Origin: Chryseobacterium indologenes
Lineage (GTDB): Bacteria > Bacteroidota > Bacteroidia > Flavobacteriales > Weeksellaceae
Direction of reading: 5' to 3'
Assembly: GCA_002439165.1 (NCBI GenBank)
Contig: DJTE01000029.1
Location: 49,638 to 113,637, forward strand
DNA length: 64,000 nucleotides
In this document: positions 45,800 through 54,203 of the stretch, piece after piece
How positions within the stretch are numbered: the first letter of the stretch is position 1
Layout: each line of letters begins with the position of its first letter
Notes under the pieces: generated by a model
Told to the model about the DNA's origin: nothing
What the model saw: the letters and a program-made list of their open reading frames with translations, nothing else
The model's database searches: none
Translations under genes and position numbers: made by a program

Positions 45800-46309
45800 A
45801 TGGAAGAATTTGTAGTTTTAGTAAATCCTGAAGATGAAATTCTGGGTCTGATGGAAAAGCAGCAGGCTCATATCAACGGGCTTCTGCACCGTGCATTTTC
45901 TGTATTTCTTTTTAACAGTAAAGGGGAAATGCTTCTTCAGAAAAGAGCGTCAGGCAAATACCATTCTCCCCATCAATGGACCAATGCGGTATGCTCCCAC
46001 CCCAGAGAAGGGGAAACCTACCTTGAAGGAGCCCAACGAAGATTAAAGGAAGAACTGGGCATTGAAACAGAGCTTTCTGAAAAATTCAGTTTTATTTATA
46101 AAGCCGATGTTGGCGGAGGACTTTGGGAACATGAACTGGATCATGTATTTACCGGGATCTACGAATCTGAATTCAACCTGAATAAGGATGAAGTAGAAGC
46201 TGTAAGATTTATTGCAATGGAAGATCTGGATAAAGAGATTGCCGGGTCACCTGAACATTTTACAGAATGGTTCAAAATCATCCTTGAAGAATATAAACAC
46301 CATTTTTAG
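45800..46309 (+). CDS. idi: Isopentenyl-diphosphate delta-isomerase, type 1
   Basis: 169 residues, Nudix fold: LLQKRASGKYHSPHQWTNAVCSHPREGE (seen as HQWTNAVCSHPREGE, active-site Cys in NAVCSHP) and RRLKEELGIETEL with the metal-binding Glu. It interconverts IPP and DMAPP. The next gene starts directly after its stop codon. Confidence 0.96.
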   Translation: MEEFVVLVNPEDEILGLMEKQQAHINGLLHRAFSVFLFNSKGEMLLQKRASGKYHSPHQWTNAVCSHPREGETYLEGAQRRLKEELGIETELSEKFSFIYKADVGGGLWEHELDHVFTGIYESEFNLNKDEVEAVRFIAMEDLDKEIAGSPEHFTEWFKIILEEYKHHF

Positions 46310-46780
46310 ATGAAAAAAATACTTTTAGCATTCGCTTTTTTATCAGGCAGCTTATGGTTTGCCCAAAAAGGGAAAGTGTATGACAGTCCCAATTACTCCA
46401 TCAGTGTTCCGGATGGCTGGAAATCTACCAACGACAGTGATATTGTCAATATCTTTCCTACCAGCGAGATCGGAGCTGTCACTATTTCAGAATATCATGA
46501 TCTGGAGATTCCGCAATCCGAGATGAAAAAGTTTATTCTGGCGTTATACAAATCCGGCGAGGAAGAAAATAAGGTCAAAGAAAATAAAGGCAAAAAAGGA
46601 TATACGGAATACTTCTACGAGTATTTTGATGAGAAGGAAAAACTGTTCTGGATCACCAGGGCTTTTCAGAAAAACAAAGATATTTATCTGATTTCCATCA
46701 ACTGCGGACAGAAATTCTGGAACGGAAATTATATGAGCCTTTTTAATGAAACTTTTAACAGCTTTAAAATAAAGAAATAA
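46310..46780 (+). CDS. Secreted protein of unknown function, 156 aa
   Basis: Signal peptide (MKKILLAFAFLSGSLWF, cut near AQKGK) and a mature domain starting YSISVPDGWKS, similar to small periplasmic stress- or pathway-linked proteins. Its start codon follows the idi stop immediately and gcvT follows 9 bases later, so it is probably in an idi-gcvT operon. No family was recognised. Confidence 0.75.
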   Translation: MKKILLAFAFLSGSLWFAQKGKVYDSPNYSISVPDGWKSTNDSDIVNIFPTSEIGAVTISEYHDLEIPQSEMKKFILALYKSGEEENKVKENKGKKGYTEYFYEYFDEKEKLFWITRAFQKNKDIYLISINCGQKFWNGNYMSLFNETFNSFKIKK

Positions 46781-46789
46781 AAATTAAAT

Positions 46790-47866
46790 ATGAAGAAAAC
46801 AGCCTTATACGATAAACACGTTTCTTTGGGCGCTAAAATCGTACCTTTTGCAGGTTTTGAAATGCCTGTACAGTATTCAGGAGTAACAGAAGAACACTTT
46901 GCAGTAAGAGAAAAAGCAGGATTGTTTGATGTTTCACACATGGGACAGTTCTTTATTGAAGGACCGGGTTCCAAAGATCTTCTTCAGCTCGTTACCACCA
47001 ATAATGTAGACGCTCTGGAAAACGGAAAAGCACAATATTCATGTCTTCCGAATGAAAACGGCGGAATTGTAGATGACCTTATCGTTTATAAAATGGAAGA
47101 TGACAAATATTTTGTTGTGGTAAACGCTTCCAATATAGATAAAGACTGGAATCATATTTCAAAATACAATACTTTCGGGGCTAAAATGACGAATGCTTCT
47201 GATGATATGTCATTATTGGCGGTACAGGGACCTAAAGCCACTGAGATCCTTCAAAAGCTTACTGAAACCAATCTTTCTGAGATTCCTTATTACAATTTCA
47301 CAGTGGGAAGTATTGCCGGTGTGAACGATGTTATCATTTCCAACACAGGATACACCGGAAGCGGCGGTTTCGAAATTTATTTTAAAAATGAAGATGCCGT
47401 AAAACTTTGGGATGAGATCATCAAAGCCGGAGAAGCTGAAGGAATTATCCCTTGCGGACTGGCAGCCAGAGATACTTTGAGACTGGAAAAAGGGTTCTGC
47501 CTTTACGGAAATGATATTGACGATACCACTTCTCCTATTGAAGCAGGTTTAGGCTGGATCACAAAATTCGATAAAGATTTTGTTTCCAAAGAGATCTTTG
47601 CCAAGCAGAAAGAGGAAGGCGTAACGAGAAAATTAGTAGCTTTTGAGCTTCAGGATAAAGGGGTACCAAGGCATGATTATCCGGTAGTAGATGCAGAAGG
47701 AAACGTCATTGGAAAAGTAACTTCCGGAACACAGTCTCCTATGAAAAAGATCGGTCTGGGTCTGGCTTATGTGGATAAGCCTCACTTCAAACTGGGTTCT
47801 GAAATTTTTATTCAGGTAAGAAACAAAAACATCCCTGCGAAGGTAGTAAAAGCTCCTTTTGTATAA
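46790..47866 (+). CDS. gcvT: Glycine cleavage system T protein (aminomethyltransferase)
   Basis: 358 residues, the usual length. Conserved pieces: VREKAGLFDVSHMGQF, then SNTGYTGSGGFEIY and the C-terminal GKVTSGTQSPMKKIGLGLAY. It transfers the methylene group from the H protein to tetrahydrofolate. The other glycine cleavage genes are not in this window. Confidence 0.98.
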   Translation: MKKTALYDKHVSLGAKIVPFAGFEMPVQYSGVTEEHFAVREKAGLFDVSHMGQFFIEGPGSKDLLQLVTTNNVDALENGKAQYSCLPNENGGIVDDLIVYKMEDDKYFVVVNASNIDKDWNHISKYNTFGAKMTNASDDMSLLAVQGPKATEILQKLTETNLSEIPYYNFTVGSIAGVNDVIISNTGYTGSGGFEIYFKNEDAVKLWDEIIKAGEAEGIIPCGLAARDTLRLEKGFCLYGNDIDDTTSPIEAGLGWITKFDKDFVSKEIFAKQKEEGVTRKLVAFELQDKGVPRHDYPVVDAEGNVIGKVTSGTQSPMKKIGLGLAYVDKPHFKLGSEIFIQVRNKNIPAKVVKAPFV

Positions 47867-47885
47867 AGGTTCTGAAATAATATGA

Positions 47886-47916
47886 AAAAGAGACTGTCTC
47901 CCGATGGTCTCTTTTT
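47886..47916 (+). terminator. Terminator of gcvT
   Basis: AAAGAGAC / GGTCTCTTT with an unpaired loop and a following T run. Confidence 0.8.
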
Positions 47917-48061
47917 ATATTTCCCACAGAGATTTACAGATATCTTTTTTAACCAAAGCAAACACAGAAGATTTGACACTTCAGTTATCTGTAAGTTTAA
48001 GAACTTTGCACACAGCAGCTTACCTAAGCTTTAAAAAACCTGCGTTTTTTATTCGCCCCAT

Positions 48062-48098
48062 AAAAAAGAGACTGTAAAATTTACAATCTCTTTTTTTT
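48062..48098 (-). terminator. Terminator of the 61-aa peptide gene
   Basis: Two stacked stems (AAAGAGA/TCTCTTT and TGTAAA/TTTACA, one mismatch between) with a following T run on the minus strand. Confidence 0.75.
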
Positions 48099-48099
48099 C

Positions 48100-48285
48100 T
48101 TACCTGCAGTAACAGCAGAGTGACCTGTCCGGGGTGCACATATCTCCTCTCCCGGGATGGCTTGAAACCACTCCCCCGGCTTCTCCGCAAAGGGTGTAAC
48201 AATTTATCACGGGTTCTCTTCCGCCGCCGTGAATGTCTTTTAATACAGACCTGTTCAGTTTTTTTGCTTTTAAAATATTTTTCAT
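48100..48285 (-). CDS. GG-leader, Cys-rich bacteriocin-like peptide (orphan)
   Basis: 61 residues. The N-terminal MKNILKAKKLNRSVLKDIHG GG segment ends with a Gly-Gly-type cleavage motif near residue 21; the core is short and has six Cys (NCYTLC, DMC, LCCYC). Such leaders are removed by peptidase-containing ABC transporters in related systems; no transporter, immunity or modification gene is nearby. It differs in core from the pair at 55.7-56.4 kb. Activity unknown. Confidence 0.7.
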   Translation of the reverse strand: MKNILKAKKLNRSVLKDIHGGGREPVINCYTLCGEAGGVVSSHPGRGDMCTPDRSLCCYCR

Positions 48286-48351
48286 AATAATATATTTGGT
48301 CTTTTAAAGATACAAATAAAACTTTAAAACATTGTTGTTCAGTATTTTAAA

Positions 48352-48386
48352 TAAAAAGTTTCGGCTCCGCAAAGCGGAGCCGAAAC
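48352..48386 (-). terminator. Terminator of the ArsC-like gene
   Basis: A perfect 13-bp stem (GTTTCGGCTCCGC, AAA loop, GCGGAGCCGAAAC) followed by a T run on the minus strand. Confidence 0.93.
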
Positions 48387-48406
48387 CTGTATGTATTGAG
48401 AAGCAA

Positions 48407-48763
48407 CTACGCCTCCACTCCGAAGAACAGCCTTAGTGCTTCAACATTTTTCTTGTCATTTCCAACAAAAATCTCTTGATCTGTAAGGAAAACCGGGCGT
48501 TTCAGAAAAGTGTAATGATCCAGAAGCAGTTCTTTAAAGTCTTTTTCTGTTAAGGATTTTACATCCAGTCCCCTTGCTTTGATCTGTGTAGATTTTTTAC
48601 TGAACAGTGCTTCATAGGACTTTGTCTTTTTATGCATTTCTGCAAGCTCTTCTTTGGTTACCGGTTCTTTTTTGATCTCACGAAGTTCCCAGTCTGTAAG
48701 GTCAAATTGTGCTAAAATCTTTCTGCAGGTATCGCATGTATTAAGATAAAATACTTTCTTCAT
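48407..48763 (-). CDS. ArsC/Spx-family thioredoxin-fold protein
   Basis: 118 residues from MKKVFYLNTCDTCRKI, with the CX2C motif (C10, C13), and ELREIKKEPVTKEEL plus FLKRPVFLTD of the ArsC/Spx/YffB family. An upstream ATG at 48823 adds 20 residues unlike the family and was not used. Whether it reduces arsenate is unknown; many such proteins are general reductases or regulators. Confidence 0.85.
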   Translation of the reverse strand: MKKVFYLNTCDTCRKILAQFDLTDWELREIKKEPVTKEELAEMHKKTKSYEALFSKKSTQIKARGLDVKSLTEKDFKELLLDHYTFLKRPVFLTDQEIFVGNDKKNVEALRLFFGVEA

Positions 48764-48884
48764 TGCTGTTTTAAATCTGTTATTTACTGAATTTCGGTCT
48801 TCATCTGAAGTTTCACAGTTCAAAAGTAGGATTTAATCTAAGATTTTGAAAATTATTAAATAACTTTATTCAAATTTTATAAAG

Positions 48885-49352
48885 ATGGACAATAAGCCTA
48901 TTACTTTTCAGTTTATTTCGGAGCCTTCAGATGTTAATTACGGAGGAAATGTGCACGGAGGAAGTGTGATGAAATGGATCGATCAGGCCGGGTATGCATG
49001 TGCCACAACATGGAGCGGCAATTATTCCGTAACTGTTTATGTAGGCGGAATCCGTTTTTACGAGCCCATCAAGATCGGGGAAGTTGTGAAAGTAGATGCA
49101 CAGGTGATCTATACAGGGTCTTCGAGTATGCATATTGCGATCAATGTTTTTTCACGAAATCTTAAACAGCCTACTTTTGATAAAAAGACCCACTGCATCA
49201 TTGTTTTTGTGGCAGTAGATGAAAACGGCAAAAAACTTCCGGTTCCCAAATGGATCCCTGAAACGGAAGAGGAAAAGCAGCAGGAGCAGTATGCCAAACG
49301 GCTTATGGAACTGAGAACACAGATAGAAGATGAAATGAAACCTTTCCTCTAA
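48885..49352 (+). CDS. Acyl-CoA thioesterase, YciA/BACH-like hotdog fold
   Basis: 155 residues. The YGGNVHGGSVMKWIDQAGYA segment with the catalytic Asp is the family core, followed by hydrophobic strands (VYVGGIRFYEPIKIGE). It hydrolyses acyl-CoA in the cytoplasm. Divergent from the ArsC-like gene. Confidence 0.92.
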   Translation: MDNKPITFQFISEPSDVNYGGNVHGGSVMKWIDQAGYACATTWSGNYSVTVYVGGIRFYEPIKIGEVVKVDAQVIYTGSSSMHIAINVFSRNLKQPTFDKKTHCIIVFVAVDENGKKLPVPKWIPETEEEKQQEQYAKRLMELRTQIEDEMKPFL

Positions 49353-49426
49353 GACTCAAAAAATTAAGATTTGAGGTTGTATTCCAACAACTGAAAGATT
49401 CGTCAGACAGTATCATTATAATAAAT

Positions 49427-50263
49427 ATGAAAAATGTTTTTACGGTCACAGCCCTACTGATCATGGTTTTGTTCCGGGCCCAGACCCATCGCTTCATTTA
49501 TCAGCTGGAGTATAAAATGGATTCTACGGAAACTCATCATGAAAAACAGAATATGATCCTTGACATTACTCCCAAAGAAGTCAAGTTTTATGGACAGGAT
49601 CTGGCGATTACCGATTCTTTAAACAAAAAATTCGGCACAAATTCCAGCTATACGGATATGTCCGGACAGGTGGTGAAAAGAAAAATCAATTCTTCTGATC
49701 ATGAAAATTACATCAACATCAAGCAGGGGTATTATTCTTTCAAAACCACAGATAAAATAAACTGGATTATTGCTGATGAGACTAAAAAGGCAGAAAACTA
49801 TACTTTGCAGAAAGCCACAACAAAATTCGGAGGCAGAAGCTGGACAGCATGGTTCTGCAAAGACCTCCCGTTCAATGAAGGTCCTTTTAAATTCAGAGGA
49901 CTTCCAGGGCTTATTTTTGAACTTTCAGATACAAAGGATAATTTCATTTATACTCTTGTCAAGAGCCAGAAGCTTCCGGAGAGCTATTCCACTCAGAATT
50001 TTGTGGAATCCAATTTCGGAAACAAGGCGGTTCCTATTAACGAAAAGCAGAAGTATAAACTGATCATGGAATTTTACAATGATCCGTTTGCTTTTGAGCG
50101 GAATAATCTGAACAAAGCCAATACTGACCTGAAAATCAATATCAACGGCAAAGAAATCCGTACTGTTGATGAACTGAATACCCAGACAAGAAACATGCAG
50201 GAAGTGATCCGGAAATACAATAATCCTCCGGAGATTGATAAAGCGGTGCACTATCCGCAATAA
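49427..50263 (+). CDS. GLPGLI-family secreted protein
   Basis: 278 residues with a signal peptide (MKNVFTVTALLIMVLF, cut near RAQT). The family name motif GLPGLI is at 158-163 (RGLPGLIFELSD). The family is common in Bacteroidetes and its role is unknown. The gene follows the thioesterase by 75 bases and is convergent with the serine hydrolase gene. Confidence 0.9.
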   Translation: MKNVFTVTALLIMVLFRAQTHRFIYQLEYKMDSTETHHEKQNMILDITPKEVKFYGQDLAITDSLNKKFGTNSSYTDMSGQVVKRKINSSDHENYINIKQGYYSFKTTDKINWIIADETKKAENYTLQKATTKFGGRSWTAWFCKDLPFNEGPFKFRGLPGLIFELSDTKDNFIYTLVKSQKLPESYSTQNFVESNFGNKAVPINEKQKYKLIMEFYNDPFAFERNNLNKANTDLKININGKEIRTVDELNTQTRNMQEVIRKYNNPPEIDKAVHYPQ

Positions 50264-50372
50264 TCAGAGTATATATCGAATAAAGATCAGTCAGGCTGAG
50301 AAAATCTTATTGAACAAATTAATTCCCATTCAATGACCTTTCCTATATTTCCGGAAAGAAGATTTTTTCATT

Positions 50373-51398
50373 TTACGGTCTATTTAACTTTAACGCTTTC
50401 TTTTCTGCATCCAGAAATTCATACACCGGAAAAGCATCTCCCATGCTGCTGAGTGCAATAATATCGGTATCCGTTTTCAGATCACGCCAGATGACGCATC
50501 TGAAACCATTTACTCCTCCCGTATGCATCGCTGTTTGGTCCGAAACATACCAGCCAAAACCATATTCACTGGTTTTTCCATTTTTTAAGGCAGGCAGTTT
50601 GTACATCACCTTAGAATTTTCCTCATTCAGCAGCCGGTTTTTTCTTAAAGCCTGATCAAACTGATACAGATCCCAGGTTGTAGAATAGATACTGCCGTCT
50701 CCCAAAGTCAGGAGGAAATAATCATCCGGTTTTTTGTCTGCATCATAAGCCTCAGCTCTATCAGAAGGCGGAACGGTTTCTGCATCGTAAACAAACGAGT
50801 GCTTCATTTTCAAAGGGATAAAGATCCTGTCCTGAATGAACTTTTTGTATGACTGACCGGATACAGCTTCTATAACCCTTCCCAATATGGTATAACCGCT
50901 GTTACTGTATTCAAACCGGCTACCCGAAGGAAACTTCAGTCCCGGTTGTTTTTTCAGAAAATCCAGAACATCATCGTTGGTAATTTTACGGTTTAAAATT
51001 AAAACATTTTCATAATCTGCAAGCCCGGAAGTATGGTTAAGCAGTTGCCGTATACTGATATCCTGTGCATATGCCGGAAGATCAGGAATGTAACGGATTG
51101 CTTTATCATCATAAGACAGCCGATGCTCCTGCTGCAAAAGCATGATGGCTGCTGCTGTAAACGGCTTGGTGATAGAAGCTATACAAAAAGGAGTATCTTT
51201 TGTTAAAGGAATCTTTTTCTCAAAGTTTTTATACCCTAAAGCAGTGTCACAAACAATTTTTCCTTCTTTTACGATAAGAACCGTACCGTTAAGTTTCCCT
51301 TTTTTATAAAAATCAAGAACAACTTCTGTTTCTGATTTCTCTCTGCAGGAAAATAAAATCAGCAAAATAAAGCTGAAAGCAAGTGATATTCTGATCAT
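50373..51398 (-). CDS. Serine hydrolase, beta-lactamase/class C family lipoprotein
   Basis: 341 residues with a lipobox (LLILFSC). Active-site motifs: SITK (S75, K78), YSNSGY and HTGG (HTGGVNGF). The family includes beta-lactamase-like, esterase and D-aminopeptidase enzymes; the substrate is not evident. Being a lipoprotein, it should sit in the envelope. Confidence 0.9.
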   Translation of the reverse strand: MIRISLAFSFILLILFSCREKSETEVVLDFYKKGKLNGTVLIVKEGKIVCDTALGYKNFEKKIPLTKDTPFCIASITKPFTAAAIMLLQQEHRLSYDDKAIRYIPDLPAYAQDISIRQLLNHTSGLADYENVLILNRKITNDDVLDFLKKQPGLKFPSGSRFEYSNSGYTILGRVIEAVSGQSYKKFIQDRIFIPLKMKHSFVYDAETVPPSDRAEAYDADKKPDDYFLLTLGDGSIYSTTWDLYQFDQALRKNRLLNEENSKVMYKLPALKNGKTSEYGFGWYVSDQTAMHTGGVNGFRCVIWRDLKTDTDIIALSSMGDAFPVYEFLDAEKKALKLNRP

Positions 51399-51533
51399 GG
51401 CTTTTATATTTAATATTCAATAAGTCAGAGATGTACATTCTAAGTTACACCCGGAACAAATTATATCTGCTTTTTTCAATTCATACCTCAAATTTTCAAA
51501 TAATAAGGGTTGTTAAGCTGATGAAAAAATATT

Positions 51534-51577
51534 TACCGGACATTAAGGAAGCTGTTTTATTTTCCGGTATTTTTTTT
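51534..51577 (+). repeat. Inverted repeat upstream of the CLC promoter
   Basis: TACCGGA (51534-51540) pairs with TCCGGTA (51563-51569) across 22 bases, followed by a T run (51570-51577) that leads into the promoter -33 TTG. It may be a terminator or an operator. Confidence 0.5.
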
Positions 51578-51605
51578 GAGAAATAAATTCTTATTTCTAT
51601 ATTTG
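51576..51605 (+). promoter_or_regulatory. Promoter of the fluoride-riboswitch transcript
   Basis: TTG (51576-51578), exactly 19 bases, then TATATTTG (51598-51605), a full match to the Bacteroidetes -33/-7 consensus. The expected start lies a few bases before the aptamer. Confidence 0.75.
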
Positions 51606-51614
51606 CTTTATCAA

Positions 51615-51670
51615 AAGGAAATGGTGCTCTTCCTTACCCAACCGCTTTACAAAAGCTGATGACGCCTGAT
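51615..51670 (+). ncRNA. Fluoride riboswitch (crcB motif)
   Basis: The aptamer has the consensus elements: stem AAGGAA (51615-51620) with TTCCTT (51630-51635), ATGGTGCTC inside, AACCGC, stem GCTTT/AAAGC and then GCTGATGACGCCT. These match the crcB family. The CCTGAT at 51665-51670 can also pair with ATCAGG at 51695-51700, which contains the Shine-Dalgarno AGG of the CLC gene, so fluoride may control translation. The proposed switch is inferred. Confidence 0.93.
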
Positions 51671-51706
51671 TAAGAGATTATTAACCAATAACTGATCAGG
51701 ATCAAT

Positions 51707-53014
51707 ATGTCAAAAAATCAACGAACATTTAACAGAAAAGCTGTTTTTCATTTTCAATTTTTCTTCAGAAAGTATCCTGCACTGCCCTATATTATAAAGT
51801 GGCTCTGCATCAGTATAATTCTTGGGGGCCTTGTAGGAACGGCGTCTGCCGGTTTTCTCCGGTCTCTGGAATGGGCAACCAACTTCAGGGAAACTCACCT
51901 TTGGCTGATTGCCCTGCTTCCCGCTGCTGGTTTTCTGATCGGACTTCTGTATTATTATTTCGGGAAAGATGTGGAAGCCGGAAATAATTTACTGATTGAC
52001 AACATCCACGATCCGAAAGAGATTATTCCGTTCAGAATGGCTCCTTTTGTCTACCTGGGAACCATTGCCACTCATTTTTTCGGGGGATCTGCGGGCCGGG
52101 AAGGTACAGCTCTTCAGATGGCAGGTGCTATTGCAGATCAGCTTACCCGGCCATTCAGACTGGATAAGAATGAGCGGAAAATTCTGCTGATTGCCGCCAT
52201 TGCAGCCGGTTTCGGGTCTGTTTTCGGAACTCCTCTCGCCGGTGCGGTATTCGGTCTTGAAGTTTTTCTGATCGGAAGAATACGCTACAATGCTATTTTT
52301 CCAGCCTTTGCTTCCGCTATTCTTGCAGACCAGGCCACGACCCTGTGGAACGTAAAACATACCCATTATCACATCGGCCTTATTCCTAAACTGGAATTCC
52401 TGCCTGTTTTATACAGTATTCTGGCCGGTATACTGTTTGGGATCTGCGCTGCTGCCTTCAGTAAGATCATTCACCGGACAGGTTCTGTTTTCAGAGCAAA
52501 GATCAAATATCCTCCGCTCCGCCCGGTTATCGGCGGAATTATTATCGCTTTGGCCGTATTTGCTATGGGAACTACCCGATATATCGGTCTTGGAGTTCCT
52601 GTTATTGTAGAGTCTTTTGAAAAGCAGCTTCCTCTTTATGATTTTGCTCTGAAGATGATATTTACCATTGTCACACTGTCTGCCGGTTTTAAAGGTGGTG
52701 AGGTAACTCCCCTGTTTTTTATCGGGGCTACTTTGGGCAGTGCTTTATCTCTTTTTATTCCGCTTCCGTTTGGTTTGCTTGCAGGAATGGGATTTGTTGC
52801 CGTTTTTGCAGGAGCTACCAATACCCCTCTGGCCTGTATGCTGATGGGAATAGAACTTTTCGGAGCTGAATCCGGAGTTTATATTGCGATTGCCTGCATT
52901 GTTTCTTATTTACTTTCCGGACACAACAGTATTTACACGAAACAGAAAATCGGAGAAGCGAAAAACAGGAGATATTCTGCTCAGGAGGACAGGTCTGTTT
53001 CCGAATTTTTGTAG
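51707..53014 (+). CDS. CLC-type fluoride exporter (CLC-F)
   Basis: 435 residues, multi-pass CLC fold. The usual GSGIP selectivity motif is replaced by GNNLL (92-96, in DVEAGNNLLIDNI), a feature of the fluoride-selective CLC-F class. The gating Glu is E132 in GREGT, and GFKGGEVTPLFF gives the third motif. CLC-F proteins export fluoride in exchange for protons. The fluoride riboswitch directly upstream strongly supports this role over chloride transport. Confidence 0.92.
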   Translation: MSKNQRTFNRKAVFHFQFFFRKYPALPYIIKWLCISIILGGLVGTASAGFLRSLEWATNFRETHLWLIALLPAAGFLIGLLYYYFGKDVEAGNNLLIDNIHDPKEIIPFRMAPFVYLGTIATHFFGGSAGREGTALQMAGAIADQLTRPFRLDKNERKILLIAAIAAGFGSVFGTPLAGAVFGLEVFLIGRIRYNAIFPAFASAILADQATTLWNVKHTHYHIGLIPKLEFLPVLYSILAGILFGICAAAFSKIIHRTGSVFRAKIKYPPLRPVIGGIIIALAVFAMGTTRYIGLGVPVIVESFEKQLPLYDFALKMIFTIVTLSAGFKGGEVTPLFFIGATLGSALSLFIPLPFGLLAGMGFVAVFAGATNTPLACMLMGIELFGAESGVYIAIACIVSYLLSGHNSIYTKQKIGEAKNRRYSAQEDRSVSEFL

Positions 53015-53165
53015 GGAGGAGAGAAATGTCAATAGTCAATTTTGCTGCACAGGTCAATAGTGCATTGTTATTGTCTGTAAAAATTCACGGCGGAGCCAAT
53101 TCACCACTGACTATTCACTCTTCTATTCCCGGAAATTCCTTAAGTTTGCCCGATAAATCTAGACG

Positions 53166-54047
53166 ATGTTTGATTACCGATTAAAAGTTTTCCATACCAC
53201 AGCTTCCAGACTGAGTTTTACCAAAGCATCGGAAGAGCTGCATATTTCCCAGCCGGCTGTAACCAAACATATTAAAGAGATTGAAAACCAGCTGGGAACA
53301 AAACTCTTCGACAGAAAAGGAACCTCTATTCAGCTTACGCAAGGCGGAAAAATCTTATATGAATATGCTGAAAAGATCCGGAATATCTACCGTGACCTGG
53401 AATTTGAGATCAGCCAGATCAATGAAAAGCACAAGGGAAAACTGATCATCGGTGCCAGTACTACTGTCGCCCAGTATGTACTTCCTGAAATTCTTGCCAG
53501 ATTCAACAGTTATTACAGGGATATTAAAATTGAACTGATCGCCCATAATACTGAATTTATTTCCGATCTGCTGAGAGAGGGTAAAATAGATCTCGGCATT
53601 ATTGAGGGGGAATCCCAATCTTCCTTTTTCGACTACCGGCCTTTTAAAGCTGACGAAATTGTCCTGACCGCAAAATCTGACCATCCTTCAGCCCATAAAA
53701 CATTAAGTCTGAAGGACCTTTACAGCCTGGATCTTATTTTTCGGGAACAGGGTTCGGGAACGCAGGAGTTTATTCAGAACCGTCTCAGGGAAAAAGATAT
53801 TCATATGGAAGAACTTCACACGGTTATTCAGCTGGGAAGCAGTGAAAGTATTAAAAACTACCTGCTGAATTCAGACTGTATGGCATTCCTGTCCATCAGT
53901 ACCATCATCAATGAGCTGAAAAACAATACGCTTACCGTAGTGGATATTAAAAACTTCAGTATCGAAAGAAATTTTCATTTTATTCTTCCGAAAGGTGAGC
54001 AGTCGGAATTGATTAAACTGTTTTTAAGATTTACCAATCAATTATAA
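53166..54047 (+). CDS. LysR-family transcriptional regulator
   Basis: 293 residues. N-terminal helix-turn-helix (about 1-60; LHISQPAVTKHIKEIENQLG, FDRKG), then a periplasmic-binding-like effector domain. It lies directly upstream of the YeiH-like gene, on the same strand, and is likely its regulator; the YeiE-YeiH pair of other bacteria shows the same linkage. A TAAGTTTG at 53141-53148 may be its -7 box. Confidence 0.93.
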   Translation: MFDYRLKVFHTTASRLSFTKASEELHISQPAVTKHIKEIENQLGTKLFDRKGTSIQLTQGGKILYEYAEKIRNIYRDLEFEISQINEKHKGKLIIGASTTVAQYVLPEILARFNSYYRDIKIELIAHNTEFISDLLREGKIDLGIIEGESQSSFFDYRPFKADEIVLTAKSDHPSAHKTLSLKDLYSLDLIFREQGSGTQEFIQNRLREKDIHMEELHTVIQLGSSESIKNYLLNSDCMAFLSISTIINELKNNTLTVVDIKNFSIERNFHFILPKGEQSELIKLFLRFTNQL

Positions 54048-54203
54048 TATAAGATATACAAGTCTCTCCCATTTAAAATGGAATGTCTATTATCTATCAT
54101 CTCTCTTCCAATTATAACTAAAAATTATCCATCATAACAAAATACAATTTACTTTGTAATATTAAATTACGGAATTTTGGAGTCTTATCTGAAAACTTAT
54201 CAT

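Noticed and set aside
48764..48823. 20-residue N-terminal extension of the ArsC-like protein
   Set aside because: It is Asn/Asp-rich and unlike the family; the ATG at 48763 starts the conserved fold.
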